This document shows, piece after piece, positions 45,354-64,000 of a DNA stretch of 64,000 nucleotides. The position numbers and the translations under genes are program-made. The notes under the pieces were generated by a model. The model was not told the origin of the DNA and ran no database searches. It saw only the letters and a list, made by a program, of their open reading frames with translations. Location: contig NC_080584.1 of the NCBI RefSeq assembly GCF_029962835.1, positions 76,226,862-76,290,861 on the forward strand, read 5' to 3'. Numbering within the stretch: position 1 is the first letter of the stretch; every line of letters starts with the position of its first letter. The stretch comes from Magnolia sinica (lineage: Eukaryota > Streptophyta > Magnoliopsida > Magnoliales > Magnoliaceae).

Positions 45354-47990
45354 GTATCCAGATTGGCTACCCCTCGGGCATTCCAAATAATGACACTATC
45401 CATAAGTAATGTTCCCTGAGTTAATAGCCCTCCTCATTAGTCTTCTTATCCGACCGAACCATTCTACTGTAGTCATTCTAGCCTTAGACTTCAAAGCTTT
45501 CCTTCTTCCTGTTCTCTTTTTTCCTATTTTTTGAGATTTCCCAATCTGAGGAATCGCATTGGGTTCCTTGAAACAAACAATCTGTAGATGGTTTTCAATA
45601 GACTGGGTATCTGAATCAACCTCACTATTCTGAAAATCACTGTCTTGATCTTGCATCAGCGGATCAGAGTCTGGATCTGGCAGATCATCTCCATTGCTAC
45701 TGCCGTTCCTACTATTGGGGATGTGGTCCTCGCCTTGGGACAGGGCACATCCTACATCCAAAGTTCTATCATGGTATGAAGATAGATCAACTGTTAGGTT
45801 GAGAAGCTGTGTCTTCTATTGAGTCCAAATGGTGAGGATGAACAATCTTCCGTCTGTTTAGACTAGAGCAGTGGGGAAAATCTCTTTCCAATACTTGAAA
45901 AGAGGGCGATTTTAGCGATTTTTTGCTATCTTCTGCATGGTGCATAGGACTATTGGACAGCTCGTCATTTAGATCAAAAAAAATTGTTGGAGGATCTCTT
46001 GTTGGATGTCTCTTTGGACTCTGTCCTGTTGGATGCTGGGGGAGATGCTGGGCTACTGATGGGATAATACCAATTCCTTCCTGGCTATTAACAGTCATAG
46101 AGTTATATGCCTGATAGGAGATGGTAGCGAAGAGGGGACTTGGCTGACGTTCCTGGTATATAAACATTCCTCATCCAATCTGGGTAAAGTGCTATTGATA
46201 TCAACCGCAAGACTAATCGATGTGGACTGGAGGACCTTAGGCAAAAAGGCTGTTTGGTTGTCCTGACATCACCTAGAAGGTAGCAATGTGAATTGTTGGG
46301 CTGATATGGGGTTAAAATCTAACCCTGCTTGTCTTTGCACTTCCTCATTACCTAGACTGGTTGGAGTTGGCATGGGGGATGGAATCTGGCTCGTATTTCT
46401 GATATCCGGTCCTATGACATTCCTCTTTTGGATCATTCCACTAATCTCTTCTCATGGGATTCTGGTTGGGGACTGCCTATTACTAAGCACACTAGATGTA
46501 GGGTCTGCCTACGGTTTCGTTGATGGGTCCCTATTCCCATTCAATGTGACTGCTGCATTTCGTCGAGCATATGGAGTATGCGTAGGGCTAGCATGTATCT
46601 GATCGATGATAGAGATTATCTTAGAAATCTGAGGAGTCCCATCAATGTTCTCCTGACTTCTGTTGGTTAGAGACAATCAATTTTTGTTTAGAGGACTTCT
46701 CTGTATTTCTTGAATTTCGGAATGGGGGTCCTGATTGTGGGAACCATACTCTTTTACAATTCGTTGAACACCTAGTGAGTGCATTATGTTTATCAGCCCT
46801 TGCTCTTCTTCTGATGGAAGCACTACCGTCTGAACTTCAGTAGATTTGTTGCTAGTTGTGACAGCTTCTTTGGGCACGGTCCTATTATGCATAACATATT
46901 GCTCCCCTTCTTGGGACATCTGAATCGGTTCCAGCTTAGCCGAAGTAAAATATTCTTTATCAACAACAATGAGGTTAATTGGTTTGTTGGTTTCTATCCC
47001 CAAATGCTATTTGATTTTAACCCTAGCAAACATTTGAAATATTCCATACCTCGTGCAAGTGTCAATTTGAATCACATTCCTGAAAACATTGCCAAGGTCA
47101 ACAATAACTGACTCCATCCATGCATGTGCCGATCTGCCAGACAAACGGATCCAGATCCCTTCCTCAAATGGGTTGAAATTTGGAGACCAGGGTACCAGAT
47201 CTACTAGACCCATAGCTTGAATCAAAGTGGAATCAGAAAGGAAATCTGTTAGCTCATCTCTAGTTTTGAAGACTATTAGGAAATGGGTGTACGACAGACG
47301 GGCAATGTGGACATTGGAGGCTGCAAATCTGGAATCCTTGAGCCCCTCCACCAGATGCAGAATCGAAATTGATTTGTGTGACACCGTTCCTAGCAGTCCC
47401 AGTTCTAGATCTTGTAGTTTCTCTCCACCGATTTGGGGTTTGCCACCGTAGTTGCTGTTGTGTTGTGTATCTTTGGAGCTGTAGTGGAGATCTTTTCCCA
47501 ATCTCTGCGATGAATTAGTGTTGGGGTAACTATTTTTCTACCCTCCACTTCACTTTGGACTTGTGGACCCTCTGATTTTCCTTTAGGAGTCCAAAGCCTA
47601 GGGTTCGCGTCCTTAACCGAGACAATCCTGCCGTTGATTCAGTGACCATCCAGCACCCCTTTGGCTGCCCTCGCGTCATCTTCATACCAGAAACGAACGA
47701 TAGTGAATCCTCTGGATTGCATTGTTCCTGGGAATTGGGGGATATACACCTCAGCTACCCTCCCATATCTCTCGAAAATCTTTATCATGTCTTCTCAAGG
47801 GCAGTCGAAAGGAATATTCCCAGCAAACAGAGTGAATCCTCTTCCCCGTCGTACGTCCTTCATTCTTTGAAGAGTTTCCAGAGCGCGATTCCTCCTGCAG
47901 ATTCTGTTTTCCTTTGACCATAGGAGACAGGTGCCCCCTAGAAGGAGCACTCTCATGAGGGCGACCCCTCATTCACCCCTCATGCGTTCG
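45354..47990 (-). mobile_element. LINE C, proximal part: ORF1 with RRM domain and start of ORF2
   Basis: On the minus strand ORF1 starts near 47972 (MRGRPHESAPSR). It contains an RNA-recognition motif at about 47860-47625 with RNP2-like TLFAGNIPF and RNP1-like RGFTIVRFW, then a DUF4283-like region at 47501-47007 (SYTHFLIVFKTRDEL, GIWIRLSGRSAHAW). A long polar tail ends in a basic stretch (KKRTGRRKALKSKAR) at 45761-45396. ORF1 is broken by frameshifts and at least two TGA codons within the RRM. Its last codons overlap the start of ORF2: ATGGATAG at 45396-45403 holds both the ORF2 start ATG and the ORF1 stop TAG. ORF2 begins MDSVIIWNARGVANLDT and is then split by the LTR element. An RRM in ORF1 is the mark of the BNR subclade of plant L1 elements. 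Confidence 0.88.
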
Positions 47991-49716
47991 AAGCTATGCC
48001 AGACATTAACAAAGCCGTCCTGACCGGTGCTGGCCATGCATTGCTCTGTCATAATGCATTGATGCTTGCGTTATGTTGAATCCATGGCCATTTGTCTAGC
48101 CAGCTTGTTTTTGGTGATAAGCCCAAATATGAGGGAGATCATTTTCCTCCTCCAACTGATCCCGCTGTACTGAAGTTGGTGGAATCATTTTCCTTTGTCC
48201 CTCTGGCTCTGCCTGGGTGGTTTTCAACACTCACGTGGTGTGTGGGTGTGTGCATAGAAAATTTGAAAATAAAAGATGGAAATCTCCCATCCTCTTGTTT
48301 TTTTTCCACATATACTCACGTTGTAATGGAATTTCACCACCTATGGGTACTTGTCAGTTTACCACCGCCGGTGCAAAAGTAAGGACCTATCATTGAAGCC
48401 ATCATGGGGCCATGGAAATTTTGGGTCCTCGAGAAGGTTTCAATGGTAGGCATTTCCAATACCACTGGTTTCAATTTTGTGCCCTACTTGAGTTTTGGAT
48501 CTGCTTGAATTTTGGATTCGTCCTAAAAGGAGCCCGAAAAATGGAAGGAGGGAGTCGATTTAATTTCCAGGGACATCCTGATGGACCACAAAACTTCTAC
48601 CAACCGTAACTTCCTGATTTTGAAAATGGATTACCAGCTCTTGAAAGACATGATTGACCGATCAATAGGTTCCTGGGGACACATAAGAGCCCCACAAGGA
48701 TTCATCGTTCCACGTCACATGCCATATATGACTGGCATAATTATTGACCCACCAGCTCTTTTTGCTTTAACTTCCTTTTCGTAGCCTCGATGCCTTGACA
48801 GAAGCTAAAATCCCCATCTTTACCATGGGAAATTCAAATTCCATGAGTGCTTGAGAAACAAGATGACGTGCAAGCACTAATAGGGCCATCGATGAGCTGA
48901 GCTGTTGATCTGTGTGTGAGAGTAGTCACATATATATTGCATGTACATATTATTTATCTTATATGGTATATATTGTTGATGGGTCATATAAGTGAGCTAG
49001 TTCCCATACTTACATTAAAATGAACCCTCAAGGTAGAGGCATAGAGGGGATAGGAGGGTCTGAATCTCCCAAAATGAGATTATAGGATTTTGACTCGTGT
49101 ATACTAATGTTTAGGGGTGATATGAGATTTATATGTGTTATATAAGATGCTTGATTGACTTAAATTCGAGTTGCAATTTTTATTTTTCAATTAACTTAGA
49201 CCGAAATAGCTTGACATTTCTGTTTTATTTTATGCAATGTCTCCACTTTATTTTTACACATTTTAATTTGTAGGTGTAAGTGGTCATGGGAAAGTTGTGC
49301 TCGTCATGGGCACATTAATTATCATATTGGTTGGGCAATAGGAACTTTTCGGATATTTTTATGAACATGGCCGGGCTTGAGCTAGCCTAGAGGATCTTGT
49401 GCTGGGATTTGGCAGAATGAAGTCCCGCCCAGCCTGGCACCTTGACGGTCTAACCAATAGAAGCCATACCCACCATGAATAGACAGGAGGGAGCAGTCAT
49501 TCTGTAATTTTCTTTGCAGCAATGGGATACACCCATCTCACTTTTCTATTAAAAAGAAAAAAGAAAAAACTACATTGAAGGAGCCAATCTCCCAAAGTAG
49601 AAAATGGTGCTAAAGTTATATAGGCTCAAATGTAATTTACATATGAAATGAAAGATCCAAACCTCATTCTACCAACAAACAGACGGCCTCTGATCTTCCT
49701 TTGCGAGTAGCAAGAA
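47991..49716. other. Intergenic DNA between the LINE C 5' end and the receptor-kinase gene
   Basis: An open frame at 48092-48382 (plus) starts like coding sequence (VFGDKPKYEGDHFPPPTDPA) but I cannot assign it to a family, and no start or splice context supports a gene. About 48395-48610 resembles a decayed foldback repeat (GGGCCATGGAAATTTTGGGT ... GATGGACCACAAAAC). The remainder is AT-rich with no signal. The receptor-kinase 3' UTR and poly(A) site should fall in the last few hundred bases. Confidence 0.45.
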
Positions 49717-58785
<9,069 letters not shown>

Positions 58786-58870
58786 TGAAGCGAGTGGTAC
58801 AGATTGTTTGCTAAACTGGCGGGTCGATGAATGATATGGAAGGAACCTTTAGAATCATTTCTTCACAGCA

Positions 58871-58880
58871 CCTTTATATC
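58871..58880 (-). promoter_or_regulatory. TATA box of the receptor-kinase gene
   Basis: GATATAAAGG on the minus strand, about 86 bp upstream of the ATG at 58785, a fitting position for a short 5' leader. Confidence 0.5.
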
Positions 58881-59157
58881 TTGTTGGGCCCTCATCAGAG
58901 GACCAGAAATTTCTGGTAGAAGCCAAAGCAGAAAAGTCAGTTTGCATAATTGATTCGAGGCCGCATATCCTTGTTGGATTTAAATTATTCTACGAGTGCT
59001 GCATGTGGGACCAAACAGAGCGTGTCTAAGGTGTTATATTAAAAATCAACGATCAAAGACCAAAAAACAAAAAATGCACACAGAAATAATAAGAACTAAA
59101 GCACAAAATTAGATTGTGGAGATGCACAGCCCAAAAGAAGTACAGACTATAAGACTT

Positions 59158-59375
59158 CTTTTTTTTTTTTGGTAAATAACTGCGGATTCCATTACAAATA
59201 TTGAGACTTTACAACAGGTTACTTCGGGCAGACCTTCGACAAAGCAGGCTCGCCTACAGTAAAGTAGCTAAGGAAGGAAGGAAAAGTGTATTATGCTTTA
59301 CTGCGGATCCTCTGTTTCTTCGAAACAGCGAGCAGCTGAATCCAATAATATCATTACTAGTCCATGTCACTGTAA
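59158..59375 (-). mobile_element. LINE 3' UTR fragment
   Basis: Begins on the plus strand with a T-tract (59159-59171), then GCGGATTCCATTACAAAT, CGGGCAGACC and CTCGCCTACAG. The order is the same as in the 3' ends of LINEs B, C and D of this window (poly(T), ...TTTCATT/CCATTAC..., ...GGGC...CGCCTA). Only the tail is present, lying ~370 bp upstream of the receptor-kinase start codon. Confidence 0.5.
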
Positions 59376-59385
59376 GTGCTGCATC

Positions 59386-59452
59386 ACCGGCTTTTTTTAA
59401 TATATTAAAAAACATCACCGGCTTTTTTAAATATATTAAAAAAATTACATTT
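59386..59452. repeat. Short tandem duplication
   Basis: CATCACCGGCTTTTTTTAAT then ATATTAAAAAA is present twice in a row with one-base length differences. Confidence 0.85.
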
Positions 59453-59478
59453 CAGGGAAATTCTAAAACTGCCAGGCT

Positions 59479-60022
59479 CGCGGATTAGGTGCTACCCCTG
59501 CCTGTTCCAAGCTCGGGACACACAGAGGCTCCAAGGGTCATTGAGGGGCCACTGTGATATATGAACTTTATCCACACTGTCTATCTGTTTTTTCATATCG
59601 TTTTAAAATATTATATATAAAAAATTAAAATATCCAAGTCTCAAAAGGGCCACAAGGTGGGGGTTAAATTACTACCGTTGAAAAATTCTTAGGGACCATA
59701 GAAGTTTTAGATCAAGATGATATCTGTTTTTTTCACTTCATCCAGGTGTATATGATCATATCAAGGGGTTAGATGGAAAATAAAGGACAAAATGGGCCCC
59801 AAAAATGTTTCAACGGTGGGCGTCCTTAGCAACGCTTCTTCATATGGTGTGGTCCACTTGAGCATTGGATCTGCCTTTATTCTGACTCAAATATTTAGAA
59901 TGATATGAAAAGAGATATGGACAGTGTGGATAAGCATCATACATCACGGTGGCCCATCAATGGCCCTCCGAGCCTCCGCCTGTCCGGAGCTCGGAACAGG
60001 TGGAGGTAGTACCTAATCTGCG
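59479..60022. mobile_element. MITE of 544 bp with ~50-bp terminal inverted repeats
   Basis: The left end CGCGGATTAGGTGCTACC continues CTGCCTGTTCCAAGCTC. On the opposite strand the right end reads CGCAGATTAGGTACTACC and continues TCCACCTGTTCCGAGCTC. Arms pair over ~50 bp and again further in (GGGCCACTGTGATATATGAA with CATACATCACGGTGGCCC). The core carries the foldback-family phrases (GTGGTCCACTTGAGCATTGG). No coding capacity. The target duplication is not clear. Confidence 0.75.
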
Positions 60023-60046
60023 CCCCGCCGTTGACGGTTTCGTTTG

Positions 60047-60246
60047 GAAATCGGATTACATGCTGTTTACGGTACACTCTTGCACTTACCGTACGGAGTA
60101 AACTCAGTTGGGGAATGTATGTGACCTATCTAGGCCGTCTATCCATTTTTCCATCTAAATTAAGGAGTTGAGACCAAAATTGAAGTATATCCAAATATCA
60201 AGTGGATCATACCACTATAAACAGTGGGGTTAATGATTTCCACCGT
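60047..60246. mobile_element. Left half of a foldback element cut by a CACTA end
   Basis: GGAAATCGGATTACATGCTG through AATGATTTCCACCGTT follows the first half of the element at 7538-8080 closely (TCAAGTGGATCATACCAC, AAACAGTGGGGTTAATGATT). It stops exactly where the CACTA terminus begins. Confidence 0.7.
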
Positions 60247-61190
60247 TACTACAAGAAAGATGGTTTTTAGCGACGAAATTTTTAGCGACGAAACACATTT
60301 TCGTTGCCAAAAGTACACTTTTAGCGATGAAATAGTTTTTCGTCGCCAAAAGTGTACTTTTAGCGACGAAAATTTTCGCAGCTAAAAATCACGGATGAGA
60401 CTTTTAGCGGTGAAAATTTTCGTCGCTAAAAGACGCAACCACCTTTTCCACTGAAAATTTTCATAGCTAAAAATCATCGGTGAGACTTTTAGCGGCGAAA
60501 ATTTTCGTCGCTAAAGGCCGCAGCCAACTTCTCCACGAAAAACGAGGGGATTACTTTTAGCTACGAAGATTTTCGTAGCTAAAAAATGTGGATGAGACGT
60601 TTAGCGACGAAACTTTTCGCCGCTAAACGGTGCAAACGTTTTACTTGTAGCTACGAAACTTTTCGTAACTAAATATCGTAGATGAGCTTTTTAGCCACGA
60701 AAATATTCGTCGCTAAAGGCTGCAACAAACTTTTCCACGCAATCGTATGGATTACTTTTAGCTATGAAAATTTTCGTAGCTACAAATCGTGGATGAGACT
60801 TTTGGCGACGAAAAGTTTCGCCGCGAAAGGGTGCAAACGATTTACTTTTAGCTACGAAAAATTTCGTAGCTAAATATCGTAGATGAGATTTTTAGCCACG
60901 AAAATTTTCGTCGCCAAAGGCTGCAAACAATTTCTCACCTTATTATGAGAATTTTAGTGACGAAAATTTTCGTTGCCAAAGGCTACAAACAATTTTTCAA
61001 AAAATTACTTTTAGCTACGAACCGTTTCGTAGCTAAAAAACCTGGATGTTACTTTGATCGACGAAAAGTTTCGTCGCTAAAGGCCACAACAATTTTAAAA
61101 ACAAGGATAACACTTTTAGCAAGGAAAATATTCGTCGCTAAATACTTTTACCTACGAAATATTATATAACAGGTGTTATATAATATATTT
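60247..61190 (+). mobile_element. Left end of a CACTA element with an array of palindromes
   Basis: The terminus reads TACTACAAGAAA; CACTACAAGAAA is the standard terminal inverted repeat of plant CACTA elements, with the first C changed to T here. The next 900 bp hold some fourteen palindromes of the form AGCGACGAAAATTTTCGTCG and AGCTACGAAAATTTTCGTAG, one about every 50-100 bp. A longer perfect palindrome (ATATTATATAACA and its inverse) lies at about 61158-61186. Open frames here only translate the palindromes. The right end and any transposase lie beyond the window, unless the element is truncated. Confidence 0.75.
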
Positions 61191-61205
61191 CATCATATTC
61201 ACATT

Positions 61206-61300
61206 CACATCCATCTAAACCCAAACTATGTAAATTCATCCAAACATAAACTACATTCATCCAAACATAAACTGCATCCATCCAAACACAAACAATCTTA
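61206..61300. repeat. Minisatellite of about 21-bp units
   Basis: TTCATCCAAACATAAACTAC is repeated about four times with small changes (TCATCCAAACATAAACTGCA, CCATCCAAACACAAACAATC). Confidence 0.8.
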
Positions 61301-61369
61301 TGGAAAAAAACAAATGAAAAGAGAAAGAACATATAAGAGGTGATCCAGACAAATGAAAAGAAATTAGGT

Positions 61370-64000
61370 TTAGGTTATAGGTTAGGTTATAGCTTTAGGG
61401 AATTGAGAATAGGTTAAGGTTTAGGTTTAAGAAATCAGGTTCTGGTTCAGGTTCGGTATCGGGTTTAGGTTTGGGTTTTCAAGTTTAGGTTTAGGTTTAG
61501 GTTAAGGAGTTGAGATTAGGATTAAGTGTAGGTTTAGGTTTAAGGATTTGAGATTACATTTAGGTTTTAGGTTTAGGTTATATGTTTAGGTTTAGGTTAT
61601 AAGTATAGGTTACAGGTTTAAGTTTAAGTTACGTTATAGGTTAAGGTTTAGGGAATTGAGAATAGGTTAAGGTTTAGGTTTAAATTAGGTTATAGGTTAA
61701 AGTTTAGGGAATTGAGAATAGGTTAAGGTTTAGGTTTAGGAAAATCGGGTTCGGGTTTAGGTTTGGGGTTTCAAGTTTAGGTTTAGGTTAAGGAGTTGAG
61801 ATTGGGATTAGGTGTAGGTGTAGGTTTAGGAATTTGAGAATACATTTAGGTTATAGGTTTAGGTTATAAGTGTCAGTTATAGGTTTAGGTTATAAGTGTC
61901 GGTTATAGGTTACACCTTTAGGGATTTGAGAATAGGTTAAGGTCTAGGTTTAGGAAATCGGGTTCGGGTTCAGGATCGGGTTTAGGTTTGGGTTTTCAAG
62001 TTTAGGTTTAGGTTTAGGTTAGGGAGTTGAGATTAGGATTAGGTATAGGTTCAGGTTTGGGGATTTAAGAATACATTTAGGTTTTAGGTTTAGGTTTAGG
62101 TTTTAGGTTTTAGGTTTTAAGTTTAGGTTAAGGTTATAGGTTAAGGTTAGGTTTAGGTTATAGGTTATAGGTTATAGGTTATAGCTTTAGGGAATTGAGA
62201 ATAGGTTAAGGTTTATGTTTAGTTTTGGGAAATCGAGTTCGGGATTGGGTTTAGGTTTGGGTTTTCAAGTCTAAGTTTATGTTTAGGTTAGGGAGTTGAG
62301 ATTAGGATTAGGTGTAGGTTTAGGTTTAGGGATTTGAGAATACATTTAGGTTTTAAGTTTAGGTTTTAGGATTTGAGAATAGGTTTAGGTTAAGGTTGTA
62401 AGTATAAGTTATAGGTTAAGGTTAAGGTTTAGGTTTCGGCTATAAGTATAAGTTTTGGGATTTGAGAATAGGTTTAAGTTAAGGTTATAAGTCTAGGTTT
62501 AGGTTATAGGTTATAGGTTAAAGTTTAGGTTTAGGAAATCGGGTTCGGGTTCGGGATCGGGATCGGGTTTAGGTTTAGGTTATAGGTATAGGTTTTGGGA
62601 TTTGAGAATAAGTTTAGGTTAAGGTTACGAGTCTAGGTTTAAGTTATAGGTTAAGGTTTAGGTTTAGGCTATAAGTATAGGTATAGGTTATAGGTTAAGG
62701 TTAAGGTTTAGGAAATCGGGTTTGGGTTCGGGATCGTGTTTAGGTTTGGGTTATAGGCATAGGTTTTGGAATTTGAGAATAGGTTTAGGTTAAGGTTGTA
62801 AGTATAGGTTATAGGTTAAGGTTAAGGATTAGGTTTCAGCTATAAGTATAGGTTTTGGGATTTGAGAATAGGTTTAGGTTAAGGTTATAAGTCTAGGTTT
62901 AGGTTATAGGTTAAGGTATAGGTTTAGGTTATAGGTATAGGTTTAGGTTATACGTTAAGGTTTAGGTTTAGGAAATCGGGTTCGGGATCACGTTTAGGTT
63001 TGGGTTATAGGCATAGGTTTTGGGATTTGAGAATAGGTTTAGGTTAAGGTTGTAAATATAGGTTATAAGTTAAGGTTAAGGTTTAGGTTTCGGCTATAAG
63101 TATAGGTTTTGGGATTTGAGAATAGGTTTAGGTTAAGGTTATAAGTCTAAGTTTAGGTTATAGGTTAAGGTTTAGGTTTAGGTTATAGGTTAAGGTTTAG
63201 GTTTAGGTTATAGGTATAGGTTTAGGTTATACATTAAGGTTTAGGTTTAGAAAATCGGGTTCGGGTTCGGGACCGGGTTTAGGTTTGGGTTATAGGTATA
63301 GGTATTGGGATTTGAGAATAGGTTTAGGTTAAGGTTATGAGTCTAGGTTTAGGTTATAGTTTATGGTTTAGGTTTAGACTATAGGTATAAGTTTCGGTTA
63401 TAGGTTATGGTTTAGTTTTAGGAAATCGGGTTCGGGTTCAGGATCGGGTTTAGGTTTGGGTTATAAGTATAGGTTATAGATTATGAGAATAGGTTTAGTT
63501 AAGGTTATGAGTCTAGGTTTAGGTTATAGGTTTTGTTTTAGGTTTAGGTTATAGGTATAGGTTTAGGTTATAGGTTTAGGGAATGGTTTAGGAAATCGGG
63601 TTCGGGTTTGAGATTGGGTTTAGGTTTGGGTTATAGGTATAGGTTTTGGGATTTGAGAATAGGTTTAGGTTAAGGCTGTAAGCATAGGTTATAGGTTAAG
63701 GTTAAGGTTTAGGTTTAGGTTTTGGCTATAAGTATATGTTTTAGGATTTGAGAATAGGTTTAGGTTAAGGTTATAAGTCTAGGTTTAAGTTACAGGTTAA
63801 GGTTTAGGTTTAGGTTATAGTTATAGGTTTAGGTTAAGGTTATATGTTAAGTTTAAGGTTATAGGTTTAGGTTTAGGTTTAGGTTTAGGTTAAGTTTATA
63901 GGTTTAGGTTTAGGTTAGGTTATAGGTTATAGGTTTAGGTTTAGGTTATAGTTATAGGTTTTGGGATTTGAGAATAGGTTTAGGTTAGGTTATAGGTTAT
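61370..64000 (+). repeat. Degenerate telomere-like satellite with higher-order units, runs off the right edge
   Basis: The plus strand is almost entirely GGTTTA, GGTTATA and GGTTAA words, a degenerate version of the plant telomere repeat TTTAGGG with one G usually replaced by T, so the main word is the hexamer TTTAGG. Larger landmarks recur: AAATCGGGTTCGGG at about 61432 (diverged), 61742, 61955, 62230, 62536, 62713, 62973, 63252, 63423 and 63593, and GGGATTTGAGAATAGGTTTA near each of them. Landmark spacing is about 170-310 bp, so the array has a variable higher-order unit. There is strong strand asymmetry (G/T-rich plus strand). Confidence 0.9.

Noticed and set aside
60682-61169. Open frames with repeated ATKIFVAKG-like phrases
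   Set aside because: They translate the CACTA palindrome array; the periodicity is in the DNA, not a protein repeat.
61370-64000. A true chromosome end
   Set aside because: The word is mostly TTTAGG(T) with many variants and higher-order blocks, and perfect TTTAGGG runs are absent.

Overview
This is nuclear DNA from a flowering plant. It shows long repeat-filled introns, an S-domain receptor-like kinase (RLK), a plant ferric-reductase gene, L1/BNR-type, RTE, copia, LTR and CACTA transposons, and many foldback repeats around a GTGGGGCCCACC core. As far as I recall, that foldback type is common in magnoliid genomes (laurel/magnolia relatives), so a magnoliid is my best guess. I cannot verify it here. 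No rRNA, CRISPR array or convincing tRNA was seen.

Layout. (1) 1-7 kb: the first three coding exons of a ferric reduction oxidase (FRO) gene on the minus strand (5057-5889). The rest of the gene lies past the left edge, behind an intron of at least 5 kb that carries an RTE LINE tail. (2) 7-23 kb: gene-free DNA made of foldback MITE-like repeats, a T-rich low-complexity block (about 9.4-11.1 kb), a CACTA-like end, a decayed copia element, a minisatellite, AT microsatellites and a clean 2064-bp solo LTR (18556-20619) with a 5-bp target duplication. (3) 23.2-48.0 kb: a tower of nested transposons, all LINE parts on the minus strand. LINE A (about 23.23-28.01 kb) is interrupted by LINE B. Next to it, LINE C (28.01 to about 47.99 kb) has its endonuclease reading frame split twice. 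One split is a 5105-bp CACTA element (31773-36877, TSD ATT), which itself carries a LINE fragment. The other is a 7972-bp non-autonomous LTR element (37382-45353, TSD GTATC). (4) 49.7-58.8 kb: a complete seven-exon G-type lectin S-receptor-like serine/threonine kinase gene on the minus strand, 831 codons with no break. Its introns hold a plus-strand LINE remnant and a perfect 160-bp tandem duplication. (5) 59-64 kb: a LINE tail, a 544-bp MITE with long terminal inverted repeats, a foldback element cut by a CACTA left end with an array of two alternating palindromes, then more than 2.6 kb of degenerate telomere-like (TTTAGG)-type repeats with a higher-order unit, running off the right edge.

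Only two host genes are supported: FRO, which reduces ferric iron or copper at a membrane, and the S-domain RLK, a cell-surface receptor. They are unrelated in function. The most unusual items are the LTR element, which lacks gag-pol yet carries a 595-codon frame of unknown function broken by a single TGA; the cleanly reconstructable nested insertions; and the CACTA palindrome array next to the telomere-like satellite.
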